Shown: positions 25,860 through 34,242, numbered from the stretch's first letter. The stretch: DNA of 64,000 nt from RUG11237 sp045119215 (GCA_045119215.1 JBGVDD010000098.1:1-64000); one strand, 5' to 3'. The notes: generated by a model not told the origin, from the letters alone. Made by a program: numbers and translations.

Positions 25860-26879
25860 ATGACAATTATAGTAACAGGTGGAGCAGGCTTTATTGGGAG
25901 CAACTTTGTATTTCATATGTTAAATAAATATCCCGAATATCGCATTGTTTGTATTGATAAGCTTACGTATGCAGGGAATTTGTCAACTCTTGAACCAGTG
26001 ATGGATAACCCAATGTTTCGTTTCGTGAAGTTAGATATCTGCGATAAGGAAGGGGTAGACAAGCTGTTTGCAGAAGAAAAGCCGGATATTGTGGTGAACT
26101 TTGCAGCAGAATCCCACGTAGACCGTTCCATCGAAAATCCCCAGATTTTCCTTGAAACAAACGTTATCGGAACTTCTGTTTTAATGGATGCATCCAGGAA
26201 GTACAACGTGAAGAGATATCATCAGGTGTCCACAGATGAGGTCTATGGTGATTTACCTTTAGACAGACCTGATTTATTCTTTACGGAAGATACCCCCATT
26301 CATACATCAAGTCCATATAGTTCCTCAAAGGCGGCAGCAGACTTGTTGGTATTAGCTTATTATCGTACCTATGGACTTCCGGTAACAATCAGCAGATGTT
26401 CCAATAATTATGGACCATACCATTTTCCGGAAAAACTGATTCCATTGATGATTGCAAATGCATCGAATGACAAGCCATTACCTGTATATGGAGAGGGAAT
26501 CAATGTACGTGACTGGTTATATGTGGAAGATCATTGTAAGGCCATTGACTTGATTATTCACAATGGAAAGGTTGGAGAAGTTTATAATGTTGGTGGACAC
26601 AATGAAATGAAGAATATTGACATTGTAAAGTTAATTTGTAAGGAATTAGGAAAGCCGGAAAGCTTGATTACCTATGTGACAGATAGAAAAGGTCATGATA
26701 TGCGTTATGCCATAGATCCTACAAAGATTCATAATGAACTAGGATGGCTTCCCGAGACAAAATTTGCCGATGGAATCAAGAAAACCATTCAGTGGTACTT
26801 AGACAATAAGGCATGGTGGGAGAATATTATCTCAGGGGAATATCAGGGCTATTACCAGAAAATGTATAAGGATAGATAG
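25860..26879 (+). CDS. rmlB: dTDP-glucose 4,6-dehydratase
   Basis: A 339-residue extended SDR of normal length. T-G-G-A-G-F-I-G-S-N at the start binds NAD, A-A-E-S-H-V-D-R-S-I and S-T-D-E-V-Y-G-D-L give the RmlB-specific Asp/Glu pair, Y-S-S-S-K-A is the Y-x3-K, and S-R-C-S-N-N-Y-G-P-Y-H-F-P-E-K-L is a family signature. It makes dTDP-4-keto-6-deoxyglucose, precursor of dTDP-rhamnose and related sugars. It has its own GGAAGTGAGG site and follows the rmlA remnant by 21 bases. rmlC and rmlD are not in the window. Confidence 0.95.
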   Translation: MTIIVTGGAGFIGSNFVFHMLNKYPEYRIVCIDKLTYAGNLSTLEPVMDNPMFRFVKLDICDKEGVDKLFAEEKPDIVVNFAAESHVDRSIENPQIFLETNVIGTSVLMDASRKYNVKRYHQVSTDEVYGDLPLDRPDLFFTEDTPIHTSSPYSSSKAAADLLVLAYYRTYGLPVTISRCSNNYGPYHFPEKLIPLMIANASNDKPLPVYGEGINVRDWLYVEDHCKAIDLIIHNGKVGEVYNVGGHNEMKNIDIVKLICKELGKPESLITYVTDRKGHDMRYAIDPTKIHNELGWLPETKFADGIKKTIQWYLDNKAWWENIISGEYQGYYQKMYKDR

Positions 26880-26891
26880 AAAGGAAGCAAA

Positions 26892-26917
26892 ATAGCCAGC
26901 TGGAAACAGCTGGCTAT
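26892..26917 (+). terminator. Intrinsic terminator after rmlB
   Basis: A perfect 11-bp stem, ATAGCCAGCTG with CAGCTGGCTAT, closes a GAAA tetraloop and is followed by TTATATAA. It lies 12 bases after the rmlB stop and ends the glmS-rmlB segment. Confidence 0.8.
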
Positions 26918-26993
26918 TTATATAACAACCTTGCGAAAAAAACTGTTGCCAAGCAAAAATTTCCATGTTAAACTAAGAAAAAGCAGAAGTTCT

Positions 26994-27038
26994 ATAGTTG
27001 CAGGCGAACCATGGAATACCATGAGGCTGAGTCGCTAT
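26994..27038 (+). other. Structured intergenic element upstream of the Rpn gene
   Basis: Nested inverted repeats: ATA (26994-26996) with TAT (27036-27038), GCGA (27004-27007) with TCGC (27032-27035), and an inner CATGG (27010-27014) with CCATG (27019-27023) around an AATA loop. The segment between rmlB and the Rpn gene is otherwise A/T-rich and non-coding. I compared it by eye with the c-di-GMP and guanidine riboswitch consensus and saw no match. It may be an RNA element or a repeat. Confidence 0.35.
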
Positions 27039-27154
27039 CATTTTTCAAAAATATCTAGGTTAATTTAAACTATTTCCTGCTTTGAATTTCAAAAAATAAT
27101 AAAATAAGCAGGAGGTAACGTGCTCAGGAATCTCCTGTCATAGGAGGTATGCAA

Positions 27155-28102
27155 ATGAGCAAACACAAAACAAAAAAAGGAAAAAGAGAAGCATTCGAAG
27201 TCAATCGGGAGCATAAGGATCGTCTGTTTCGTTTAATCTTTGGAACAGAAGAAAATAAAAAGAACCTATTGTGTCTATACAATGCCTTAAATGATTCCCA
27301 TTATGAGGATGTGGAGGGATTTGAATTTACCACTCTGGATGATGTCATTTATATGGGAATGAAAAATGATATATCTATACTTATCCAAAGCAAAATGGTA
27401 CTATATGAACATCAGTCTACCTACAATCCCAATATGCCACTGAGAGGATTTCTGTATATTGCAAAGTTATATGAAAAATACATTGATTCACATCAGCTGA
27501 ATATCTATGGGAGAAAACTAATAAAGTTGCCTACCCCCCAATATATTGTCTTCTATAATGGCATGGAGGAGCATCCGGAAGAGGAAATACTAAGGTTATC
27601 GGATGCCTTTACGTCAGAGAAGAAAATAGAGGGTTATGAGTGGTCTGTACGTATTTTGAATGTGAATTATGGGAAAAACGAAGAATTAATGAAGAAGTGC
27701 AAGCCATTGCAGGATTATGCAATTCTTGTGGAAAAGATTCGAGAGAATATATCCAAGGGTATTTCGGCAGAAAAGGGCATAGATAGGGCAGTATTGGAGT
27801 GCATTAGGGAAGGTATCCTGGCAGAATTTTTGAGAAAACACAGGGCGGAGGTGTTGAATGTGTGTTTGACAGAATATGACGAAGAGAGAGTACTGCAAAG
27901 TATACGTGAGGAAGAAAGAGAAGAGGGAAGAGAAGAGGGAAGAGAAGAGGAGAGGGCGAAAACAGAGGCAGAGAGAGCAAGGGCTGACAAAGCAGAAGCA
28001 GAAAAAAAGAGAGCGGAAGAGGAAAAGAAGAAAGCGGAAGCAGAAAATGAACTTCTCAAAGAGGAAATAAAAAGATTGAAGGATATGATAAGCCAAAAGT
28101 AA
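27155..28102 (+). CDS. Rpn-family PD-(D/E)XK nuclease ('putative transposase')
   Basis: A 315-residue protein. The N-terminal D-R-L-F-R-L-I-F-G, L-D-D-V-I-Y-M-G-M-K-N-D-I-S-I-L and V-L-Y-E-H-Q-S-T-Y-N-P-N-M-P-L-R segments match the Rpn/Transposase_31-like PD-(D/E)XK family (core D...E-x-Q). The last 90 residues are a charged coiled coil with tandem E-E-G-R units. The ATG at 27155 is chosen because AGGAGG (27142-27147) sits seven bases before it, against one base for an ATG at 27149. E. coli Rpn proteins cut DNA and raise RecA-independent recombination. A broken duplicate lies at 28590. No terminal inverted repeats mark it as an insertion sequence. Confidence 0.85.
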   Translation: MSKHKTKKGKREAFEVNREHKDRLFRLIFGTEENKKNLLCLYNALNDSHYEDVEGFEFTTLDDVIYMGMKNDISILIQSKMVLYEHQSTYNPNMPLRGFLYIAKLYEKYIDSHQLNIYGRKLIKLPTPQYIVFYNGMEEHPEEEILRLSDAFTSEKKIEGYEWSVRILNVNYGKNEELMKKCKPLQDYAILVEKIRENISKGISAEKGIDRAVLECIREGILAEFLRKHRAEVLNVCLTEYDEERVLQSIREEEREEGREEGREEERAKTEAERARADKAEAEKKRAEEEKKKAEAENELLKEEIKRLKDMISQK

Positions 28103-28172
28103 AGTAGGAAGTGGTGCGTCAAAAAGCATAGGTTATATTTGGATGCAGTAACCAGAAAAGAAAGGAAAAAAG

Positions 28173-28532
28173 ATGAGAAAGAAAAGAAACTTAAACAAGT
28201 TACTAATTTGTATCTGTAGTGTTCTGTTGATTGGAGTAGCAGTTATCGGATGTGGGAAAGAGGAAGCAAGCGGTTCTGTATTGTCTGGAACCTGGGAGGC
28301 AGAAGAAGGTGTGGCGTCATATCAGTTTTTTGATGATGGTACCGGTTATAGCTATGTAAAAAGCAATCCGGATATAACAGTAGACTTTACTTATACCATA
28401 GAAGATGATATTGTCACAATTCAGAGGACAGGAAGTGATTCAAAAGCACAATTAGCTATCAGTGAAGAGAATGGGGAAATTGTACTGTACAATAAGAACA
28501 AACACGATGAAAGAATTGTGAAGAAACCATAA
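28173..28532 (+). CDS. Small predicted lipoprotein
   Basis: A 119-residue protein with a basic N-terminus, a hydrophobic stretch and a lipobox ending V-I-G-C near residue 27, so it should be lipidated and anchored outside the membrane. The mature part is short and beta-like (S-G-T-W-E-A-E-E-G, then F-F-D-D-G-T-G-Y-S-Y and F-T-Y-T-I-E-D-D-I-V-T-I), resembling the small 'GTW...DGTG' lipoproteins of Firmicutes whose function is unknown. It sits between the intact and broken Rpn copies, so the duplication flanks it. Confidence 0.7.
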   Translation: MRKKRNLNKLLICICSVLLIGVAVIGCGKEEASGSVLSGTWEAEEGVASYQFFDDGTGYSYVKSNPDITVDFTYTIEDDIVTIQRTGSDSKAQLAISEENGEIVLYNKNKHDERIVKKP

Positions 28533-28543
28533 AGAACTGCTGG

Positions 28544-28574
28544 ATCTGTGTAATCCCCTGATAATTACACAGAT
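28544..28574 (+). terminator. Hairpin after the lipoprotein gene
   Basis: ATCTGTGTAAT (28544-28554) pairs perfectly with ATTACACAGAT (28564-28574) around a 9-base loop. Only a short T-containing stretch follows, so it is a weak terminator or an RNA-stabilising stem. It ends shortly before the breakpoint where homology to the Rpn gene begins. Confidence 0.5.
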
Positions 28575-28589
28575 TCTAACTGAATCAAA

Positions 28590-29515
28590 CTATTGTGTCT
28601 ATACAATGCCTTAAATGATTCCCATTATGAGGACGTGGAGGGATTTGAATTTACCACTTTGGACGATGTCATTTATATGGGAATGAAGAATGATATATCG
28701 ATACTTATCCAAAGCAAGATGGTATTATATGAACATCAATCTACCTACAATCCCAATATGCCGCTAAGAGGATTTCTGTATATTGCAAAGTTATATGAAA
28801 AATATATTGATTCACATCAACTGAATATCTATGGGAGAAAACTAATAAAGTTGCCTACCCCTCAATATATTGTTTTCTATAATGGTGTGGAGGAACATCC
28901 AGAAGAGGAAATACTAAGGTTATCGGATGCCTTTATGTCAGAGAAGAAAATAGAGGGTTATGAGTGGTCTGTATGTATTTTGAATGTGAATTATGGGAAA
29001 AACGAAGAATTGATGAAGAAGTGTAAGCCATTGCAGGATTATGCAATTCTTGTGGAAAAGATTCGAGAGAATATATCCAAGGGTATTTCGGCAGAAAAGG
29101 GCATCGATAGGGCAGTATTGGAGTGCATTAGGGAAGGTATCCTGGCAGAATGTTTAGGAAAACGTAACTATTCAGTACAGGTTTCAGCATTTACTGCTGA
29201 AACCGTAAGAAAATGTGCATTTTACGAGAATCGGGCAATTCTGCATGCGTAAGCATTACCCGATTTAGCATATCTGTTCAGTAGTTCTGAACAGATATGT
29301 CAAAACACAGGGCGGAGGTGTTGAATGTGTGTTTGACAGAATATGACGAAGAGAGAGTACTACAAAGTATACGTGAGGAGGAAAGAGAAGAGGGAAGAGA
29401 AGAAGAGAGGGCGAAAACAGAGGCAGAGAGAGCAAGGGCTGACAAAGCAGAAGCAGAAAATGAACTTCTCAAAGAGGAAATAAAAAGATTGAAGGATATG
29501 ATAAGCCAAAAGTAA
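28590..29515 (+). pseudogene. Broken second copy of the Rpn gene
   Basis: Homology to the gene at 27155 begins abruptly at its codon 38-39 (C-L-Y-N-A-L-N-D), with no 5' end or start region. It runs at about 97% amino-acid identity to G-I-L-A-E, where a 138-bp repeat is inserted (29164-29301). The frame then ends at 29252, and the C-terminal coiled-coil part resumes after the insertion to 29515. The tail has one fewer E-E-G-R unit and lacks the K-K-R-A-E-E-E-K block of the intact copy, consistent with slippage. Both pieces have open frames but neither should make a working nuclease. Confidence 0.88.
29164..29301. repeat. Hairpin-rich small mobile repeat, copy 1 (with target duplication)
   Basis: Comparison with the intact Rpn gene shows a clean 138-bp insertion flanked by the direct repeat AAAAC (29159-29163 and 29302-29306), as expected for a target-site duplication. 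It contains three hairpins: GGTTTCAGCA/TGCTGAAACC (29180-29204), AATCGGG/CCCGATT (29229-29265) with an inner ATGC-GTAA-GCAT, and a perfect 13-bp CATATCTGTTCAG/CTGAACAGATATG (29269-29299). The block 29164-29267 matches 33944-34047 without gaps. No transposase is encoded. Confidence 0.85.
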
Positions 29516-29569
29516 ATTTTCCGAACAAAGAGCGAAGGTGATACGAGAAAAAGATGGAGAGAATGTCAG

Positions 29570-32269
29570 ATGAAGAAAAAGTATAATCATTTAGATAAGA
29601 TAAGTAAGTTTTTCATGTGCTTTGTATTTTGTGTATTATTTACACAGATGAAGGCAAGTGCAACAGAGAATATCCAAATCCACAAGGATTATATGATGTC
29701 GGAGAAGCCTATTCAGGTGGAGAATCCACAAGGATATTCCCTTAGATGGTATGTGGATGATAAATTTGTATCGGAATCTACTTATACCCCCACTGCGGCT
29801 GATTATGAAAAGTGGATTACGGTTAAGGCTTACTCAGATGGTGAATTCGTATCAGAAGATAGGATATATTTTAGTAAGTTGCCTGTGGTATATATTAACA
29901 CAGAAGATGGTGCCCCTATTACCAGTAGAGATACGTACAAGAGTGCAGCTATGGATATTCAGAACAATGAAGAGTGTAATGGTTCTATGTACAGTGGTAG
30001 TATTCAGATTAAGGGAAGAGGAAATCAGAGTTGGATGTGGAAAAAGAAACCATATAAAATCAAGCTGTCTACAAGCACAAATCTATTTGGGTTTGGGAAA
30101 AATAAACACTGGGTGCTGATTGCAAATTATAGGGATGAGTCATTGATTCGTAATACCATTGCCAATAGTGTTTCTGTCAAACTGGGGTTAACTGGAATGG
30201 ATACCACCTGGGTAGACGTGATTTTAAATGGAGAGTATGTAGGGAATTATCAATTTTGTGAACACGTTCGTGTGGATGAAACTCGCTTGAATATATATGA
30301 TTGGTCAAAGGATGCAGAAGTTATTGCCAAGGCAGTCTATAATGTGGAAAAATCCAATGGAATGACCAAGAATGACAGAGATGAAATTGAGGGGATGTTA
30401 TCAGAGCATCTTTCGTGGATTACAAGTGGTGAATTTACCTATCAGGGGAAAGCGTTTAAGATAGCCGATTATCTTGATTATCGATCCAATATTACTGGGG
30501 GATATTTGTTTGAACTGAATAAATATGTGGAAAATATAGATGGGAAAACGGATATTTCAGAGTTTAATAATGCCACAGGTATGAGAATAGTAGTAGATAC
30601 TCCAGAGTACGCTGTTACAAATGATGATATGATGGATTATGTGAAAAAGTACTGGCAGTCATTTGAGGATGCATACTGTTCTTTGGATGGTTATAACTCT
30701 GACGGCTTACATTATACCGAATTAGCAGATTTTGACTCTATGGTAAATTACTGGATTACCAATGAAATGTTAGGGAATTATGATGCTTACGGCAGAAGTC
30801 GTTGGGTGTCAAAGGATATAGAGGGGTTGCTGAAATTTGGACCTGTTTGGGACTTTGATTATGGCTTTGGAGTGAAGGAAGCACCAGCAACTGCAAACGC
30901 ATGGAGCTTTTCTACTTTAGATTTTACGGATAATCTATTTAAATACTGGATAGATGATCCATATTTTGTTTTAAAGGCTGAGGAGACCTATTGGGATATT
31001 CGTCCGTATATGCAATCTCTTGTAGAGGATGGAGGTCTGATTGACCAGTACAATGATTATTTGAAAGAATCAGGTGCAGCAAACCAGGCCATTTGGAAAT
31101 ATTCCATAGGATATCAGGAGGATACAGATAACAGTAAGCAGTTTCTAAAGGAACGTCTGGCATGGTTAGACTCTCAATTTGCCACCCAGGAATCTATTAT
31201 GAAAAGCTTATACACAACGAATAGTGACCATGCATATACAAAATCCGATGATAAAATTAAGATTACATTGACCAATGCGGTAGAAGATACTCTTTCAGAA
31301 CACGCACCTGCAGATGGAAGAATAGGAGCAAATCAGGATGCCAAAGTGAATGTAGTGGAAATGGATAAAGCTACGGTAAAGTTAGCAGTATATGTAAATG
31401 GATTAAAATATAATACTTATCATCTGGCATATCCAGAGAGCAATGTTACAATAAACGCTTCAGCCTTCACAGAAGAAAAGGGAACAAAAAACATTATTTC
31501 CTTTATAGGATATGACTCAGAAAACAATGTAACACTTACAAATTTTGCCAGTCTGATTGTGACAGAAGATGAAACAGCTGGAACAGGAAATCCAACAGTA
31601 ACACCGCCAGTTACAGCAACAATACCAACCACAGTAACAGCTAAACCGACCCCGGAGGCAACAGAGACACCTACACCTATAGAAGGAAGTGGAGTAACAC
31701 CAACGTCTGTTGTAAAAAGTACAGTAACACCTACAGCAATAGCAGTTCCTACGGTCAAGGTGACAGTTGCACCAACAAAGGCGGCAGTACCATCTAATGT
31801 GAAAACAGCCACCCCTAGTCCGGTATCAGTAAAAACCAAAATCAGCAAAGCAACGGTTTCGAAGATTGCTACTCAGTATTATTTTGGAAAGGCATTGAAG
31901 CCAACGGTGGTGGTTAAGTATAAAGGAAAAGTTTTAACCAAAGGGAAGGATTACACAGTCAGCTACAAGAATAATAAAAAAGTAGGGACAGCTAAAGTTA
32001 CAATTAAAGGGGGAGGAAAATATACAGGAACGAAAGTTGTCACTTTTAAAATAGTCAATGGATATCATAACTACAAGGTGGTAGCGAAAACAAAATTATA
32101 TAAATCTACGTCCACCACTTCAAAGCCGTTGGTGATTCTAAAAAAGGGTAAAAACGTAAAAGTATATGCCAATTATAATAAGAAGGATAAAAAAGGAAGA
32201 GTCTGGAAAAAGGTTAAAGTTGGTAGCAAGACAGGATATGTACTGGCAGTAAAATTGAAGAAGAAATAG
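29570..32269 (+). CDS. Secreted CotH-kinase family surface protein
   Basis: An 899-residue protein with a signal peptide (about 1-33, ending A-S-A). After an Ig-like region, the CotH domain spans about 105-530: I-Q-I-K-G-R-G-N-Q-S-W, K-K-P-Y-K-I-K-L, W-V-L-I-A-N-Y-R-D, L-N-G-E-Y-V-G-N-Y and G-P-V-W-D-F-D-Y-G-F-G with the catalytic-type Asp. A Thr/Pro-rich linker lies at about 660-755. Next is a K-G-K-V-L-T-K-G-K-D-Y-T-V-S-Y module and a very basic SH3-like end. CotH of Bacillus is an atypical protein kinase acting on spore-coat proteins. Here the substrate is probably another extracellular protein, but this is not known. Confidence 0.85.
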   Translation: MKKKYNHLDKISKFFMCFVFCVLFTQMKASATENIQIHKDYMMSEKPIQVENPQGYSLRWYVDDKFVSESTYTPTAADYEKWITVKAYSDGEFVSEDRIYFSKLPVVYINTEDGAPITSRDTYKSAAMDIQNNEECNGSMYSGSIQIKGRGNQSWMWKKKPYKIKLSTSTNLFGFGKNKHWVLIANYRDESLIRNTIANSVSVKLGLTGMDTTWVDVILNGEYVGNYQFCEHVRVDETRLNIYDWSKDAEVIAKAVYNVEKSNGMTKNDRDEIEGMLSEHLSWITSGEFTYQGKAFKIADYLDYRSNITGGYLFELNKYVENIDGKTDISEFNNATGMRIVVDTPEYAVTNDDMMDYVKKYWQSFEDAYCSLDGYNSDGLHYTELADFDSMVNYWITNEMLGNYDAYGRSRWVSKDIEGLLKFGPVWDFDYGFGVKEAPATANAWSFSTLDFTDNLFKYWIDDPYFVLKAEETYWDIRPYMQSLVEDGGLIDQYNDYLKESGAANQAIWKYSIGYQEDTDNSKQFLKERLAWLDSQFATQESIMKSLYTTNSDHAYTKSDDKIKITLTNAVEDTLSEHAPADGRIGANQDAKVNVVEMDKATVKLAVYVNGLKYNTYHLAYPESNVTINASAFTEEKGTKNIISFIGYDSENNVTLTNFASLIVTEDETAGTGNPTVTPPVTATIPTTVTAKPTPEATETPTPIEGSGVTPTSVVKSTVTPTAIAVPTVKVTVAPTKAAVPSNVKTATPSPVSVKTKISKATVSKIATQYYFGKALKPTVVVKYKGKVLTKGKDYTVSYKNNKKVGTAKVTIKGGGKYTGTKVVTFKIVNGYHNYKVVAKTKLYKSTSTTSKPLVILKKGKNVKVYANYNKKDKKGRVWKKVKVGSKTGYVLAVKLKKK

Positions 32270-32316
32270 AAATTGTGGAATATTTTTTTGACAGATAATT
32301 TACGATACACTGATAA

Positions 32317-32346
32317 AAATCCCTGCTCCTTGGAGCAGGGGTTTTT
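32317..32346 (+). terminator. Intrinsic terminator after the CotH gene
   Basis: The palindrome CCCTGCTCC/GGAGCAGGG (32321-32339), preceded by AAAA and followed by GTTTTT, forms a stable G+C-rich hairpin with a small loop. It lies about 50 bases after the CotH stop and precedes repeat copy 3. Confidence 0.85.
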
Positions 32347-32387
32347 GGTAAACGATCCATGGCGAGCTGACGAAAAACTGTTTTATA

Positions 32388-32446
32388 CGAGAAGCCTGCT
32401 GACGATTCATCATTGACATTTCCCACTCAAAAATGTAAAATTCAAG
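32388..32446. repeat. Hairpin-rich small repeat, copy 3 (block A only)
   Basis: The 45 bases 32402-32446 match 33899-33943 at 41 positions in my hand alignment, and a weaker match extends about 14 bases upstream (AGCC...ACG). The core forms ACATTT...AAATGT. The rest of the 306-base gap 32270-32575 holds the CotH terminator, this repeat and the Rpn remnant. Block A occurs here without block B, so the two modules can be separated. Confidence 0.65.
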
Positions 32447-32524
32447 TGTGTATCTGGGAAACATCTTAATCCATTCAATTTCCTTTCCCCATATGAATAT
32501 AATTTAACATAGCGGAAAGAAGGT

Positions 32525-32580
32525 TGGCAAAGCAGAAGAGGAAAAGAAAGAAGGATTGAGCTACCACTCTAGAGGATGAT
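32525..32580 (+). pseudogene. Probable third Rpn remnant
   Basis: AAAGCAGAAGAGGAAAAGAA here resembles the coiled-coil codons of the Rpn gene (about 28010-28030). The following GGATTGAGCTACCACTCT and GATGAT resemble its G-F-E-F-T-T-L-D-D codons (about 27320-27345) with small deletions. Joined in the wrong order, they look like scrambled debris of a further copy. The match is short, so confidence is limited. Confidence 0.35.
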
Positions 32581-33808
32581 AAAGATTATGAACATACAAA
32601 AAAATTATAGAATAGAATATATCTTGTTTTACTTATTTTTATTAATAAAACCATTTTACCTAAAAGAATCCGGAACAGTGCAGACGGGGGATATCCTGCT
32701 GTTTTTGTCTGTTGTTTGGTGGATTGGTACTCTTATTGTGAGAAAACGGTGGAAGAACTGGAGAAACTGTATAAAATCCATGGATATGCTCTTAGTGGTA
32801 TTTGTTTTATGTACTGTGGTGATAAATAGTGTAAGATACATTCAATATAAGGATATGCGCTTTTTTGTGTCATCATTATATCTGGCTTTTTGCACCATGG
32901 GTGTAGTGGCTTTCAGAGCATATTTGAAAAATTCATCATTTCGAAGAATGGTTTATATCATCTGTACCTTTAATGTGATGATGCAGTTTATTCTTTTAAT
33001 TACCGGAGTTGGAAGATATTTGTTTGAACATAGATATGTAGGTTCCTTCAATGACCCAAACCAGTTAGGATTCTTTTTACTAGCCTCTATGTTTATGATG
33101 TCTATTTTCACGAAGGCAGAAGAAAAAAAGAGGCCATGGAACATTTTGGTGTATTTGTGTGGACTTGTGCTTATTGTTTTGAGTAAATCCACGGGAGTTA
33201 CCCTGGGGCTGGTTATCTGGTGGCTGGGGGAAGGAATTTTGGCATTATATAGATGGGGGAAAAAGAAACAAATATCCTGTGGTAAAATGCTGGGAATTGG
33301 AGCTGGAATGTTTTTGTGTGCGTTACTTCTTGGAGGAATCGGTATTTTCATGATACAGACCATGCAAGTTGGGGATGAGTACAATCTTTTGGTTAGAATT
33401 AGGGAAAAGTTTGAATTATTAGGGGATGGAGGCTTAAAAAGCCTTTGTGCTTCCAGGGGAATTGACAGAATGTGGCAGTATCCACATTATAATCTATTAG
33501 GAGCTGGAGAAGGTGCATTTTACAGATTTGAATTATCTCAACTGGTAAATACAGAAATTCACTCCTCATTTTTAAGTATTTTATTTTGCTATGGAGTATT
33601 TCCTTTTATGCTAGTGGTGATATGGGTATACAAAAATATCAGAAATGTATCAGTAGATGTGCTGGTAATTTATCTGGCTTTTTTTGCAGAATGTTCGGTG
33701 TTGATAAACTATCGCCAGCCATTGTTCTGGATGCTGTTTGTCGTAGGACATGAGTTGTTGTACAGATGTGAGCTTGACACTTGCTGTCAAGCTGTGCACC
33801 AAGAATGA
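32576..33808 (+). CDS. O-antigen polymerase/ligase-like membrane protein
   Basis: A 410-residue protein with about ten to eleven hydrophobic segments. It carries the G-S-F-N-D-P-N-Q-L-G-F-F motif and N-T-E-I-H-S-S-F-L-S-I-L-F-C-Y-G-V near residue 330, both usual in the Wzy/O-antigen ligase superfamily. It is isolated from other glycan genes and lies in the repeat-rich zone. The start may be 32576 or 32588; the first lies inside the Rpn remnant. The last 13 or so residues (after L-L-Y-R) are encoded by repeat copy 2, so the natural C-terminus has been replaced. Confidence 0.68.
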   Translation: MIKIMNIQKNYRIEYILFYLFLLIKPFYLKESGTVQTGDILLFLSVVWWIGTLIVRKRWKNWRNCIKSMDMLLVVFVLCTVVINSVRYIQYKDMRFFVSSLYLAFCTMGVVAFRAYLKNSSFRRMVYIICTFNVMMQFILLITGVGRYLFEHRYVGSFNDPNQLGFFLLASMFMMSIFTKAEEKKRPWNILVYLCGLVLIVLSKSTGVTLGLVIWWLGEGILALYRWGKKKQISCGKMLGIGAGMFLCALLLGGIGIFMIQTMQVGDEYNLLVRIREKFELLGDGGLKSLCASRGIDRMWQYPHYNLLGAGEGAFYRFELSQLVNTEIHSSFLSILFCYGVFPFMLVVIWVYKNIRNVSVDVLVIYLAFFAECSVLINYRQPLFWMLFVVGHELLYRCELDTCCQAVHQE

Positions 33809-34047
33809 TATTGTGAGAAATTTGCATGCGTAAGCATTGTCCGATTTCGTAACAGTTTAGCCTATGGCTGAACTGTTACTATGAAGATGAGCCAGGTTAC
33901 GATTCATCATTGACATTTTTTACTCAAAAATGTACAATTCAAGGTAACTATTCAGTATAGGTCTCAGCATTTACTGCTGAGACCGTGGAAAAATGTAAAT
34001 TTTACAAAAACGGGGCAATTATGCATGCGTAAGTAGTGCCCCATTTA
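33771..34047. repeat. Hairpin-rich small repeat, composite copy 2
   Basis: A chain of stems: AGCTTGACA/TGTCAAGCT (33771-33793); GCATGCGTAAGCATT (33823-33838), shared with copy 1; a 14-bp GTAACAGTTTAGCC/GGCTGAACTGTTAC with one G.U pair (33849-33879); block A (33899-33943) with ACATTTTT/AAAAATGT; then block B (33944-34047) with GGTCTCAGCA/TGCTGAGACC and GGGGCA/TGCCCC. Block B aligns with 29164-29267 over 104 bases without a gap (87 identities by hand count). The rest of this 434-base gap, to 34242, shows no gene. Confidence 0.85.
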
Positions 34048-34242
34048 CGCTAGTACAAGGTATTTCTAAAAGAATTGGAAGAGATAAATAAAGTTTAGAA
34101 TTTAGAAAAAAAGCAATAATAATATTGATGTAATTTAGGGATTTGAGTAAAAGTCAAAAGCATATCATCAAAGTCATAATTATTTTATATATTGCAATAT
34201 AGAAAATTAAAGCCTTTGGCGGAAAGGCAGAATAGGAGCAAA

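Noticed and set aside
27155..28102. Reading the Rpn gene as an insertion sequence.
   Set aside because: No terminal inverted repeats or target duplication were found around it. The 'transposase' label is only historical for this PD-(D/E)XK family.
27686..28129. Long open frames on the minus strand opposite the Rpn tail, Leu/Ser/Phe-rich.
   Set aside because: They mirror the Glu/Lys/Arg codons of the coiled coil, have no ribosome site and no family likeness. The same applies at 1266-1538 and 29278-29590.
31420..31848. A 142-codon minus-strand frame opposite the CotH linker.
   Set aside because: Its Val/Thr/Gly-rich repeats are the complement of Thr/Pro/Val codons in the linker; no start signal.
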